64,000 nt of DNA from Nocardia nova SH22a (GTDB lineage Bacteria > Actinomycetota > Actinomycetes > Mycobacteriales > Mycobacteriaceae), in contig NZ_CP006850.1 of NCBI RefSeq assembly GCF_000523235.1, positions 8,060,001 to 8,124,000 of the forward strand, written 5' to 3'. The first letter of the stretch is position 1, and each line of letters opens with the position of its first letter. Shown one piece after another: positions 9,091-17,569 of this stretch. Under the pieces are notes generated by a model, which was not told where the DNA came from, ran no database searches, and saw nothing but the letters and a program-made list of their open reading frames with translations. Both the position numbers and the translations under genes were made by a program.

Positions 9091-10419
9091 GTGACTACCA
9101 AAGCCCGTTCGGCGAAGACCACATCAGCGAGCAGCCGCGGCAAGCAGGCCAAGCCGGTCGCCGTTCTCGGCGGTAACCGGATCCCGTTCGCCCGCTCCGA
9201 CGGCCGCTACGCCCACGCCTCGAATCAGGACATGTTCACCGCCGCGCTGAACGGGCTGGTCAGCCGGTTCGGGCTGCAGGGTGAACGGCTCGGCATGGTC
9301 GTCGGCGGCGCGGTGCTCAAGCGGGTCGGCGAGCACGGGATGGTCCGCGAGAGCGTGCTCGGCAGTGAGCTGTCGCCCTACACCCCCGCCCACGATCTGC
9401 AGCTGGCCTGCGGCACCGGTCTGCAGTCGATCGTCACCGTCGGGGACGGCATCGCGCTGGGCCGGATCGAGGCGGGTATCGGCGGCGGCACCGACACCAC
9501 CTCCGACGCACCGATCGGTGTGAGCGAATCCATGCGCGAATGGATGCTCGACGCCAACCGGGCGCGCAACAACAAGGACTACGTGAAGCTCGTCGGCCGG
9601 TTGCGGCCGAGCATGGTGGGCATCGAGATCCCGCGCAACGCCGAGCCCCGCACCGGCCTGTCGATGGGTGACCACGCCGCGATCACCGCCAAGGAATTCG
9701 GTATCGCCCGCGAGGCGCAGGACGAGCTGGCCTACCTGTCGCACAAGAACATGGCCGCCGCCTACGACCGCGGCTTCTTCGACGATCTGGTCACCCCGTT
9801 CCTCGGCCTGACCCGCGACGACAACCTGCGCCCGAACTCCACCCTGGAGAAGCTGGCCACGCTGAAGCCGGTCTTCGGCAACAAGCTCGGCGACGCCACC
9901 ATGACCGCCGGCAACTCCACCCCGCTCACCGACGGCGCGTCCGCGGTACTGCTGGGCAGCGAGGAGTGGGCGGCCGAACACAAGCTGGCGCCGCTGGCCT
10001 ACCTGGTGGACAGCGAGGTCGCCGCGGTCGACTACGTGTGGGGTCCGGACGGCCTGCTGATGGCGCCGACCTACGCGGTGCCGCGCCTGCTCGCCCGCAA
10101 CGGCCTGACCCTGCAGGATTTCGACTACTACGAGATCCACGAGGCGTTCGCCTCCGTCGTGCTGGCCACCCTGCAGTCCTGGGAGTCGGATCAGTACTGC
10201 AAGGAGCGGCTGGGCTTGGATGGAGCCCTCGGTTCGATCGATCGTTCCAAGCTCAATGTCAACGGCTCCTCGCTGGCGGCCGGGCACCCGTTCGCCGCGA
10301 CCGGCGGGCGCATCATCGCCCAGACCGCGAAGCAGTTGGCGGAGAAGGGTTCCGGTCGTGCGCTGATCTCCATCTGTGCCGCCGGTGGACAGGGCGTGGT
10401 CGCGATCCTGGAGCGCTGA
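9091..10419 (+). CDS. fadA2: FadA2-like acetyl-CoA acyltransferase (thiolase)
   Basis: The 442-residue protein begins at GTG 9091 with GGAG six bases upstream; the in-frame GTG at 9079 would overlap that site. Thiolase hallmarks are present: nucleophile Cys107 in LACGTG, the GHP motif near 399 and the general-base cysteine near 429 in SICAAGGQG. It catalyses reversible thiolytic cleavage of 3-oxoacyl-CoA. Together with the divergent fabG4 and htdX it could run beta-oxidation chemistry or its reverse for chain extension. A strong terminator follows. Synteny and length match Rv0243. Confidence 0.9.
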   Translation: MTTKARSAKTTSASSRGKQAKPVAVLGGNRIPFARSDGRYAHASNQDMFTAALNGLVSRFGLQGERLGMVVGGAVLKRVGEHGMVRESVLGSELSPYTPAHDLQLACGTGLQSIVTVGDGIALGRIEAGIGGGTDTTSDAPIGVSESMREWMLDANRARNNKDYVKLVGRLRPSMVGIEIPRNAEPRTGLSMGDHAAITAKEFGIAREAQDELAYLSHKNMAAAYDRGFFDDLVTPFLGLTRDDNLRPNSTLEKLATLKPVFGNKLGDATMTAGNSTPLTDGASAVLLGSEEWAAEHKLAPLAYLVDSEVAAVDYVWGPDGLLMAPTYAVPRLLARNGLTLQDFDYYEIHEAFASVVLATLQSWESDQYCKERLGLDGALGSIDRSKLNVNGSSLAAGHPFAATGGRIIAQTAKQLAEKGSGRALISICAAGGQGVVAILER

Positions 10420-10438
10420 GCGACGCCTCGCGCAGAAT

Positions 10439-10475
10439 GACGACGCCGACCCGTATCGAACGGGTCGGCGTCGTC
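10439..10475 (+). terminator. Rho-independent-type terminator after fadA2
   Basis: A long GC-rich stem (13 perfect base pairs, CGACGCCGACCCG against CGGGTCGGCGTCG, extendable to about 15) surrounds the loop TATCGAA. It begins about 20 bp after the fadA2 stop and is followed by only a short T run, as is common in actinobacteria. Confidence 0.8.
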
Positions 10476-10661
10476 GTTTCCGGCCGAATCAGGGCAGAAT
10501 CTGCGGTACGGCATCCGGGGCGATGACACCGACCAGCAAACCCACCAATCGGAGCCCGGGGCGCAGAGCGGAACTCCCACAATGGTGGCCGCGTAGACAA
10601 CAGCGCCGAATACGATGCCGAGGGTGGTGCCGAATGAACGGAACCGGTTGTTCGACGACCG

Positions 10662-11615
10662 TTATCGTGCGGCCGGCAGGACGGTAATCGTCATCGCGGC
10701 CAGACGCTCCGGGGCGGCGATCACCTCGTAGGCGGCCACGCGGTCTTCGCGCACGGTGACCATCAGGACGGCGGCCAGATGGCCATGGGGCGCAACGACT
10801 ATGCCGACCGCACCGTCGACCAGGGCGAGCCCGGCGACCAGCGAGCGCTCGCGCAGCAGCACGGTCTCCTTCGCGACCTCGTCGGCGCCGCGCACGGTGG
10901 CGGGCACACCCGGAGGGAGCAGGGCGGGATCGGCGACCCGGACCACATCGGGCGCCAGCACCGTCAGCAGGCGGTGGATGTCACCGGATCGGGATGCGGC
11001 GAGAAATGCCTCGACCACCTCGCGGTGCTGATCGAATTCCGTTGTAGTGGTGGGTAATTCCCCGCGCACGCGGATCCGGGCCCGGCTCGCGAGCTTCTTC
11101 GTCGTGGCCGGGGTGCGGTCCACTATAGGGGCGATCTCGTCGAACGGCACCGCGAACATATCGTGCAGGACGAAGGCGACCCGCTCGTCGGGACTCAGGA
11201 AACGCAGGACGACGAGCAGTGCGCGGCCGATCGAATCATTCAGTACCGCTTCGGATTCCGGCTCGCGATAGTCGGTGGACTGTGGCGGCTCCGGCACCTC
11301 GGTCCAATCGACCGGGACCGGGCGCGCGGCGCGAGACCGCAACTGATCCAAGCAGATTCGGGACACCACGGTGGTCAGCCATGCGGCCGGATTCCTGATC
11401 TCGTCGGACCTTCGCACGCCATCGTCCGAGGCGGCGGTCCGATCACTCGAGCCGGTCGTCCCATGCGTCCGCATCGCCGCACCCGCGTACCGCAACCAGG
11501 CTTCCTGCACGGCGTCCTCGGCCTCGCTCACCGAGCCCAGCATCCGGTACGCGATGTCGCGTAAGCGGTCGCGGTGTTCCTCGAAACCTCGCGCCAAATC
11601 CTCCTGATCGCGCAC
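10662..11615 (-). CDS. ECF sigma factor, ECF41/SigJ-like, with SnoaL-like C-terminal domain
   Basis: This 317-residue protein has sigma-70 region 2 (DIAYRMLGSVSEAEDAVQEAW, shown here only as a landmark) and region 4 (FAVPFDEIAPIVDRTPATTKKLASRAR region). A C-terminal SnoaL/NTF2-like domain of about 110 residues, typical of ECF41 sigma factors, modulates activity in cis. A stretch of roughly 30 residues rich in Ser, Thr and Arg (about 46-76) separates region 2.1 from the RNPAAWLTTVVSRICLD segment. GTG 11615 has AAAGG eight bases upstream. The divergent neighbour encodes a DoxX-like membrane protein, a plausible target; ECF41 genes often flank redox or carboxymuconolactone-decarboxylase genes instead. 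No anti-sigma gene is seen. Confidence 0.85.
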   Translation of the reverse strand: MRDQEDLARGFEEHRDRLRDIAYRMLGSVSEAEDAVQEAWLRYAGAAMRTHGTTGSSDRTAASDDGVRRSDEIRNPAAWLTTVVSRICLDQLRSRAARPVPVDWTEVPEPPQSTDYREPESEAVLNDSIGRALLVVLRFLSPDERVAFVLHDMFAVPFDEIAPIVDRTPATTKKLASRARIRVRGELPTTTTEFDQHREVVEAFLAASRSGDIHRLLTVLAPDVVRVADPALLPPGVPATVRGADEVAKETVLLRERSLVAGLALVDGAVGIVVAPHGHLAAVLMVTVREDRVAAYEVIAAPERLAAMTITVLPAAR

Positions 11616-11681
11616 CGGTCACCTTTCTCGGCTGCCGTCCGTCGAACAGATGCGGGACGGATTCGCCCTGTTCGTCCGCGC

Positions 11682-11699
11682 CGTGAGCATCGGCTCACG
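11682..11699. promoter_or_regulatory. Inverted repeat in the sigma factor/DoxX divergent region
   Basis: CGTGAGC-ATCG-GCTCACG is a perfect 7-bp-arm inverted repeat about 50 bp upstream of the DoxX-like start. It could be an operator or a leader hairpin. Confidence 0.4.
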
Positions 11700-11747
11700 A
11701 TCCACCATGGCAGATCGGGGCGCCGGAACTACAGGAGGGTGCAGCCC

Positions 11748-12095
11748 ATGCACACCGCATATGTCACCGTCACGATCATCGCGGCCGTCGCCGCCGGGGC
11801 GGCCGCACTGGTCGATTTCGTCGCCGCTGATTGGGTGCGCGGCAATATGCGCAACTATGGCGTCCCGGACTGGGCGCTGATACCGCTCGGGGTCATCAAA
11901 TTCGCAGGCGCGATCGGGCTGCTGGCCGGTCTGGTATTTCCGCCGATCGGCGTCGCGGCCGCGATCGGCCTGGTGGTGTATTTCATCGGCGCGGTGATCA
12001 CGGTGCTACGGGCGCGGTACTACACCGACCTGCCCTATCCGATGCCGTTCCTGGCGCTGGCCGTGGCGGCGGTGTGCGTACTCCCGGCCGCATAG
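11748..12095 (+). CDS. DoxX-like small membrane protein
   Basis: The 115-residue protein starts at ATG 11748 with AGGAGGG about nine bases upstream. It is almost entirely hydrophobic, with four predicted membrane helices (roughly residues 5-25, 42-62, 66-88 and 96-114) and a short polar loop NMRNYGVPDW after the first. The pattern fits DoxX/DUF-type small membrane proteins, which are associated with redox or stress functions. It is divergent from the ECF41-like sigma gene, which may control it. The specific function is unknown. Confidence 0.75.
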   Translation: MHTAYVTVTIIAAVAAGAAALVDFVAADWVRGNMRNYGVPDWALIPLGVIKFAGAIGLLAGLVFPPIGVAAAIGLVVYFIGAVITVLRARYYTDLPYPMPFLALAVAAVCVLPAA

Positions 12096-12143
12096 GCCAG
12101 GCAGACGGCACGAACCGCCGCGCCCCGACGATCTGCTCCGGAA

Positions 12144-12506
12144 CTACTCGACCACCGAGGCATGAGCGGCAACGACGCGCCAGCCACGGGAGTCGTCGTG
12201 CGCCCAGGTGCGGGTATAACGCATCCTGGCCGCGAACGGTGACCCGTGCACGCTTCCCTCGATGGCACCGAGGAACCACGTGACCCCGGTTGTCCCTTCC
12301 ACCAGTACAGTCAGCTCTTCTTCCTCGAGCTTGTCCACGATCTGAGCTTTGCTGCGGTGCAGCTCGAGATCGTCGGCCTTGGTGGCCGTGTCGGCGCCGA
12401 ATGTGAAGATCAACCGATCATCGAGCAACTCGTCCAGCGCCTGGACATCCCCGGCCAGCTGCGCGGCCTGAAGTCGCCGTTCGGCTTCTCGCAAGTCCTT
12501 CTCCAT
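12144..12506 (-). CDS. SnoaL/NTF2-like (DUF4440-type) protein
   Basis: From the internal ATG 12506 the protein has 120 residues (MEKDLREAERRLQAAQLAGD...). This is a typical DUF4440 start: a helix, then LDELLDDRLIFTF, and the C-terminal strands RYTRTWAHDDSRGWRVVAAH. The fold is a cone-shaped NTF2-like barrel that may bind a small ligand or be a minor enzyme. The longer frame to 12584 adds an Arg-rich, unsupported extension. It is the last of four minus-strand genes (14097 to 12144) divergent from the XRE regulator. Confidence 0.7.
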   Translation of the reverse strand: MEKDLREAERRLQAAQLAGDVQALDELLDDRLIFTFGADTATKADDLELHRSKAQIVDKLEEEELTVLVEGTTGVTWFLGAIEGSVHGSPFAARMRYTRTWAHDDSRGWRVVAAHASVVE

Positions 12507-12584
12507 ACCCCTCACCCTGCCAGCACGCTTTCGGTCGGACCTTCCCGTTTCGCCGACAGCGGACCCATCAATTCGAGGCAGCAC

Positions 12585-13034
12585 CTAGCTCGCGATCCGC
12601 TCCACCGCGGCGACGATTTCGGATAGTAGCGGTAGGGACTCGTCGCGCTGGGGTGCGCGCGCCCACCAGCGGCCCTCGTGGGTGTGGCGGCCGAAGCCGG
12701 TGGGCAGGATGACGTTGCTGCGGTGGGAGGCTATGTCGACGCCTTGGCGGTCCAAGCGTGCGGTGCGATCCAGATCGGGGTATCCGTCGAATACCGCGAG
12801 AAATGTTCGGCGGGGCGGGTGTTCGCGTACCAGCACCGGTCCGGGAATTCCGCGCACGGTCATTTCGCCGAGGACCAGCGCACCGAGTGGTTCGGGGGTG
12901 TTCACCGCCGCGACGGATTCGACCAGCGGTAGTACGACATATCCGGGCGAAGTGACGCGAACGTAGGGTAATCCGAACAGCTCGCGGTAGGTGTCGGCCC
13001 AATCCTGGGGCGTAGCAATCTCTTTCAATTGCAT
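12585..13034 (-). CDS. Small protein of unknown function, paralogue of the 13171 gene
   Basis: Starting at ATG 13034 with GAGG eight bases upstream, this is a 149-residue soluble protein. Its second half aligns by eye with the product of the 13171-13629 gene: a strand near FLAVFDG, then L-x(2)-x-GV, a strand ending in LP, a conserved W pair and a closing ESLP...IVAAVERI helix. This spacing recalls the small prim-pol-like proteins near XRE regulators in other actinobacteria, but no catalytic motif is visible and I assign no function. It belongs to the minus-strand group divergent from the XRE gene. Confidence 0.6.
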   Translation of the reverse strand: MQLKEIATPQDWADTYRELFGLPYVRVTSPGYVVLPLVESVAAVNTPEPLGALVLGEMTVRGIPGPVLVREHPPRRTFLAVFDGYPDLDRTARLDRQGVDIASHRSNVILPTGFGRHTHEGRWWARAPQRDESLPLLSEIVAAVERIAS

Positions 13035-13170
13035 GGTGCACCTCACTTACTGTCGATGTCCCGCAGCCGTATCCGGCCGCGATCGTCGGTTGTTCCAGTG
13101 AATACCGGGAATCACAGCGGCGACACATGTTTCGGTTAATCGCGTGCGAACTGTCAGCCACGAGTGCGGT

Positions 13171-13629
13171 TCACCGCACCCGGGCGCGGCGGCGCAGCAC
13201 GTGACGCGCCGCCTCGAGCACATTGGTCCGGGAAGGCAGTGTTTCGCCGCGCGGTTCTTCCAGCCAGAACCAGCCGATCGGATTGTCCGACATCGGCAGC
13301 CACAGCCGTTGCCCCGACACGAGGAGTCGCACACCGGCCTGCGCCAACTGCCGTTCATGAGTCTCGACGGCCGGGCTCCACGGCGGGCCGACCAGAAATA
13401 TCCACTCTCGCTTACTGCTTCGATATGTGGAGCTGAAGACGGGCGCGTGCACGGGGCGTACGCAATTCATCAGATTGCGTACGGCCGCACCGATGTCGGG
13501 CGGCATACAAACGGCCCCCACCCGCAATCCGGCGATCAGCGACGCCCGATCGAAAACACACGACACCTCGAACCCGAGCGAGCGGTACACATGAGCGACT
13601 TCGTGCGCGGTATGACACCGTTCGAACAT
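13171..13629 (-). CDS. Small protein of unknown function, paralogue of the 12585 gene
   Basis: With ATG 13629 (or GTG 13632, better spaced from GGAGG) the product has 152 residues beginning MFERCHTAHEVAHVYRSLGF. The C-terminal half shares its pattern with the 12585 product: REWIFLVGPPW, GVRLLVSGQRLWLP, GWFWLEEP, TLPSRTNVLEAARHVL. I see no signal peptide or membrane segment. The two are probably tandem duplicates that diverged. The frame up to 13665 would overlap the ribosome-binding site. Confidence 0.6.
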   Translation of the reverse strand: MFERCHTAHEVAHVYRSLGFEVSCVFDRASLIAGLRVGAVCMPPDIGAAVRNLMNCVRPVHAPVFSSTYRSSKREWIFLVGPPWSPAVETHERQLAQAGVRLLVSGQRLWLPMSDNPIGWFWLEEPRGETLPSRTNVLEAARHVLRRRARVR

Positions 13630-13785
13630 CACCCCCGCACCTCCGCCTGTCGTGACGGCATCCACCGATCTCGTTGCCGCACAGTCACTTCGCGGAGTTT
13701 CGAGACTTCTCGCCGTCCGCGCGCGGCCCCGGCGGTCACCGCGACCACGAACCGCGCCCGCGCGAGCGCCGCCTTGCGCAGCCGC

Positions 13786-14097
13786 TCATCCATCCCGCCC
13801 CGCCCGTGCCCGACTCATCCGCTGCAGAAGACACGCGCCCGGACGAGCCTTCGGCGGCGGCCACCGGCATTCATCCGCCGCCATCCCCGCGAACTCGAGC
13901 ACGGTGAGGCCCAATGCCTGCGCACACTCCCCGACCGACGCGAGCTGCTCGACGGCGAGTAACGCGGACAACGCCTGCTCATCGCTGAGCCTCCGGCCAG
14001 GCAGAAAGCTGACAACCCAGCCGCCAGCACCGGCCGGACGGGCGTGATGCGCGGTGATATCGCTGGTCAGGCACGTATTCGCAATCAGAACAGACAT
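13786..14097 (-). CDS. Small conserved protein next to XRE regulator
   Basis: The 103-residue protein has an LPGRRLSDEQALSALLAVEQLASVGECAQALGL-type central region, which looks like two helices capable of contacting DNA or a partner. The Pro/Arg-rich C-terminus is probably disordered. I recognise no domain with certainty. It is the first gene of the minus-strand group and diverges from the XRE/DUF5753 regulator over a 159-bp promoter holding a perfect 17-bp palindrome. Confidence 0.6.
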   Translation of the reverse strand: MSVLIANTCLTSDITAHHARPAGAGGWVVSFLPGRRLSDEQALSALLAVEQLASVGECAQALGLTVLEFAGMAADECRWPPPKARPGACLLQRMSRARAGRDG

Positions 14098-14166
14098 GGA
14101 AGGCCCCCTGCGTCGCTGCGATGAAACCGGTCAAGAGAGATGACTGAAGACACTCAGGAATGTACA

Positions 14167-14183
14167 TCTGACAACTTGTCAGA
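14167..14183. promoter_or_regulatory. Perfect 17-bp palindrome, candidate XRE operator
   Basis: TCTGACAACTTGTCAGA has exact 8-bp arms around a central C. It is centred about 80 bp upstream of the XRE start and about 78 bp from the divergent small gene. Position and symmetry suggest binding by the adjacent regulator. Confidence 0.6.
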
Positions 14184-14256
14184 GCAACCGTCTGCATGAT
14201 TCTCCCGATCGCGTAGGATTGCGCCGCCGGGTTAGACATCCGAAAGGGGAGCACCG

Positions 14257-15120
14257 TTGACGCCGACCTCGCCCACCGTGGCCCGATGGGAGCTGACGCT
14301 CCGGCTCAATGAATGGCGCAAGAGACTCGGCATCGACGTGGAGACCGCCGCTAAGTCGTTACGCATCTCGCGCAACCACTGGTGGCAACTCATGAGTGAC
14401 CGCCGAGCGCTCACCGACGATCATTTCGAAGCGGTGATCAAACTGTTCGGGATCGGCGACGAGGAACAGCAGGAGCTACACGCCTTGCGCGCGGTCGCGC
14501 GCGAACGCGGTTGGTGGTACGAGTATTCGGCTCTGTTCAACGATGAGAACTTGCGGTTGATCGGGCTCGAGCATGGTGCGGAGACGATCCAAAGCTACGA
14601 AGGGCTGGTGATTCCCGGCCTGCTCCAGACGGAGAGCTATACGCGGGCAATCATGGAGTCGGAGACGGCTCGAATTCGTACAGTCGATGTCGAGCGCTAC
14701 GTCGAGGTCAGGCTCAAGCGGCAACAGCGACTGTTCGGCGAGCATCCTCTTCAGGTGAATACCGTGATCAGTGAAGCAGCACTGATGCAGCACGTCGGTG
14801 GCCCCGACGTACTGCATCAGCAGTTGGAGCACCTCGTGGCGCTGACACGGAACGACCAAGCTGCGGTGGATATCCGAGTGGTCCCGTTCACGGCACCGCG
14901 ACGGACGATAACCAATGGTTCGCCGTTTCACATCCTCGGCTTCTCAGGTGCCGTGTTGCCCATGCTGGTATGGCATGAATCGGTTGCGACGCAGGGCATC
15001 ATCGATGACGCAGAAAAGGTACGTGAAATGCGGATACTCTATTCACAGCAATCGGATGCAGCCCTAGGAGGAGAGGAATCGATCGCCCTGATAGAGGAGG
15101 CAGCAGATCGACTAGCATGA
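14257..15120 (+). CDS. XRE-family regulator with DUF5753 C-terminal domain
   Basis: This 287-residue protein has an N-terminal helix-turn-helix (residues about 12-70, LRLNEWRKRLGIDVETAAKS then ISRNHWWQLMSDRRALT) and a DUF5753 domain of about 180 residues (YEGLVIPGLLQTESYTRAI, IRVVPF, GSPFHILGF). TTG 14257 is preceded by AAAGGGGAG six bases upstream. The gene overlaps the DUF397 gene by four bases (ATGA), the usual actinobacterial regulator/effector pairing seen in WhiJ-type systems that control development or antibiotic production. A perfect palindrome lies upstream, so autoregulation is likely. Confidence 0.88.
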   Translation: MTPTSPTVARWELTLRLNEWRKRLGIDVETAAKSLRISRNHWWQLMSDRRALTDDHFEAVIKLFGIGDEEQQELHALRAVARERGWWYEYSALFNDENLRLIGLEHGAETIQSYEGLVIPGLLQTESYTRAIMESETARIRTVDVERYVEVRLKRQQRLFGEHPLQVNTVISEAALMQHVGGPDVLHQQLEHLVALTRNDQAAVDIRVVPFTAPRRTITNGSPFHILGFSGAVLPMLVWHESVATQGIIDDAEKVREMRILYSQQSDAALGGEESIALIEEAADRLA

Positions 15121-15500
15121 CGAATATGGGTCATGCTGTCACCGTCCGAGCGCTGAGGGGCGGGTGGTTCAAGTCGTCCAGGTCCAACGACGGCACGAAC
15201 TGCGTCGAGATCAAGTTCACGGACCATCGAGTCCTGGTACGCGACAGCAAGTTTCTCCGCGACCCCGCGAATGATCCTCAGGCGCAGCCGATTATCGCCG
15301 TCCCGGCCGACCTCTGGTCTCGTGTTCTCGACCTCGCCCTCAGCAGCAAGTCCGGCAGTGTGGACGATGCGCTGACCCTCACCGTCCACAGCGACGACTC
15401 CGCCACTCTGCGCGGCGGCAACACCGAACTCGTCTACACCCCGGCCGAGTGGGACGCCTTCGTCAAAGGTGTCGCGGACGGGGAATTCACCGCCGCCTGA
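15117..15500 (+). CDS. DUF397-family protein, double-length
   Basis: The 127-residue protein contains a DUF397 start, WFKSSRSNDGTNCVE, then VLVRDSK, followed by a second half ending in YTPAEWDAFVKGVADGEF, the normal DUF397 C-terminal signature. Ordinary members are about 60-70 residues, so this looks like an inserted or duplicated version with about 60 extra residues in the middle. It overlaps the XRE gene by four bases and is probably its translationally coupled partner or antagonist. Confidence 0.8.
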   Translation: MTNMGHAVTVRALRGGWFKSSRSNDGTNCVEIKFTDHRVLVRDSKFLRDPANDPQAQPIIAVPADLWSRVLDLALSSKSGSVDDALTLTVHSDDSATLRGGNTELVYTPAEWDAFVKGVADGEFTAA

Positions 15501-15799
15501 TCCGAAAGCCGGTCCGCGCATCCGTTCGCGGTTGCCATCCGGTAATCGACACCTCGATATCGCGCTCGGCTACGAAAATCACGACAGGCTGGGAATTCGC
15601 GGCCGACAACATCGCCGTACTCCATCCGGAAACGCCCGTTCCGCGCTGGGGATCCGGTGGCTCAGCGGATGTGCCACACCAGCGGAGGCGATCTCGGCTC
15701 GAATCGGTAAATCCCGCTCGACTTCACGCATATCCGCAGTTCGCGCGGGTAGTCTCGGGGCGTATCTCGCCCACGGCACACCGAGTCCGGGAGGTCGTC
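15501..15799. other. Intergenic region with no recognised feature
   Basis: The 299 bp between the DUF397 and universal-stress genes hold frames open on both strands but no start with a ribosome-binding site, terminator stem or repeat that I can defend. It presumably carries the promoter of the stress-protein gene. Confidence 0.4.
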
Positions 15800-16297
15800 A
15801 TGACTTGCGACTTGATGCTCATCGCCTATGACGGATCAGAGAATGCCAAACGGGCCGTCGAATATGCGGGCCGATTTCTGTCGGCGCCCAAAGCCGTGGT
15901 GCTGACGGCCTGGGAACCGATGGTGCGCCAGGCCGCCCGGCTGTCCGGACTTTCCGGGGTGATGCAGCCGGAATGGATGCCCGACGAGGAGATCGAAGAT
16001 ATCGCCCACGTCGATGCCAAACAGGTGAATGCCGAGGGTGTGCGGCTGGCCAAAATCGCTGGACTCAATGCCGAGCCGCGCACGGTCGAATGCACATCGA
16101 CGATCTGGAATGCGATCGTCGATGTGGCCGATGAACTGAATGTCGACATCATCGTCGCCGGTACTCGCGGTGCGACCGGAATTCGGGCGCTGATGCATTC
16201 CAGTGTCGCCGAGGCGGTCCTGAAACACTGCCACCGGCCGATTCTGCTGGTTCCGCCCGGAAAAGAACCGATACCGGTCAGCGATCTGGCGGGATGA
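15800..16297 (+). CDS. Universal stress protein (UspA family)
   Basis: ATG 15800, with GGGAGG about six bases upstream, gives a 165-residue single-domain Usp. The N-terminal MLIAYDGSENAKRAVEYAG strand-helix has the conserved aspartate. The ATP-binding signature G-x2-G-x9-S is intact as GTRGATGIRALMHSSV, followed by PILLVPP. The family binds ATP or AMP and supports survival under hypoxia or stress. The longer upstream frame from 15449 has no support. It is a monocistronic-looking gene between the XRE island and entC. Confidence 0.88.
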   Translation: MTCDLMLIAYDGSENAKRAVEYAGRFLSAPKAVVLTAWEPMVRQAARLSGLSGVMQPEWMPDEEIEDIAHVDAKQVNAEGVRLAKIAGLNAEPRTVECTSTIWNAIVDVADELNVDIIVAGTRGATGIRALMHSSVAEAVLKHCHRPILLVPPGKEPIPVSDLAG

Positions 16298-16373
16298 CGT
16301 GCCGGCGCGCACATGAGATCTCCGTCGCTACTCCGGCGGCACCGGTCCGATACAGGACTATGGTCGGGGAGTT

Positions 16374-17462
16374 ATGGACGGATTTCTGCTCGCACAGCCC
16401 GGGACGGCGGTCCGCGCGACCGGCATCCGGCGCGCATTCGACGATGCGCGGCGAGCGGCGGCCGCACTGCGCGACGGTTCGGCCGGGCTGATCGTCGGCG
16501 CGATCCCCTTCGATCCGGGCGATCGGGCCGCACTCTGTGAACCCGAGCAGGCCCGCCACACCGCCGGATCCTGGCGCCCGGCCGCGCTGCCGCCGTTGCC
16601 CGAGGTGCGGGTGATCGCCGAAATCCCCAGTCCCGCAGAGCATATGGCGCGGGTCACGAAACTGGTCGAGCAATTGTCGGATCCGGGGCAGCCGCTGCGC
16701 AAGGTGGTCGCGGCCCGTTCCGTACTCGCCACCGCCGCCGAACCGCTCGACGCCGAGGTGGTGGCCGCTCACCTTCTGGTCCGCCATCCGCGGGCCAATG
16801 TCTTCGCGGTGGATCTGAGCCCCGCCGGACGGACCGGGGCCACGCTGGTCGGCGCGACCCCCGAAGTCCTCGTCGCACGCCACGGCGACACCGTCACGCT
16901 GCGCCCGCTGGCCGGGACCCTGCCCCGCCATCCCGATCCGGACGTCGACGCCGCGCGGTCCCGAGAGTTGTTGGCCAGCAACAAGAATCGTGAGGAACAC
17001 GCGTTCGTCATCGAGTGGATCCGGGAACAGCTCGCGCCGGTCTGCGCGGAACTCATCATCCCGGACGGCCCCGAACTGCTCGATACGCCCGAGGTCTGGC
17101 ATCTGGCGACCCCGATCACCGGCCGCCTGCGCGACCCCGCCACCACGGCTCTCGACCTGGCGCTGCTGCTCCATCCCACCCCGGCGGTCTGCGGTACACC
17201 CACCGATCTCGCGCTGCGGACCATCGCCGAGATCGAGGAGCCGCGCGGCTTCTACGGCGGCGCGGTCGGCTGGTGCGACGATCGCGGCGACGGTGAATGG
17301 GTGGTCGCCATCCGCTGTGCCGAACTGTCCGCCGACGGCGGCACCCTGCAGGCCTACGGCGGCGGCGGGATCGTCGCGGCCTCGGACCCGCGCACCGAAC
17401 TGGACGAGACGACGGCCAAACTGCGCACCCTGCTCACCAGCCTGGCGTGTGTCATCGCCTGA
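16374..17462 (+). CDS. entC: Isochorismate synthase (EntC/MenF-like)
   Basis: The 362-residue protein belongs to the chorismate-utilising enzyme family. The C-terminal domain carries RKVVAARSV, RPLAGTLPR, NREEHAFVIEWI, LHPTPAVCGTP and GFYGGAVGW, followed by the Mg-binding glutamate region RTIAEIEE and the closing YGGGGIVAASDP. It isomerises chorismate to isochorismate for menaquinone, salicylate or siderophore synthesis; the pathway cannot be told here because no partner genes are adjacent. ATG 16374 has GGGGAG upstream. Length resembles M. tuberculosis EntC (Rv3215). Confidence 0.85.
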   Translation: MDGFLLAQPGTAVRATGIRRAFDDARRAAAALRDGSAGLIVGAIPFDPGDRAALCEPEQARHTAGSWRPAALPPLPEVRVIAEIPSPAEHMARVTKLVEQLSDPGQPLRKVVAARSVLATAAEPLDAEVVAAHLLVRHPRANVFAVDLSPAGRTGATLVGATPEVLVARHGDTVTLRPLAGTLPRHPDPDVDAARSRELLASNKNREEHAFVIEWIREQLAPVCAELIIPDGPELLDTPEVWHLATPITGRLRDPATTALDLALLLHPTPAVCGTPTDLALRTIAEIEEPRGFYGGAVGWCDDRGDGEWVVAIRCAELSADGGTLQAYGGGGIVAASDPRTELDETTAKLRTLLTSLACVIA

Positions 17463-17569
17463 TATATCCGGGCTGATCGAGCCGGTCTCGCGACGCCGCT
17501 GCGGCGCACTCGCCCGCCGATGTTGTAGGTTGGCTCGGAAGACGCCTGTGTCGATGTTGGGAGTACGCG

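Noticed and set aside
10480..10661. Hydrophobic minus-strand reading (GIVFGAVVYAATIVGVPL) downstream of the sigma factor gene
   Set aside because: It resembles a membrane segment but lacks a start with a ribosome-binding site and runs into the fadA2 terminator; at most a gene remnant.
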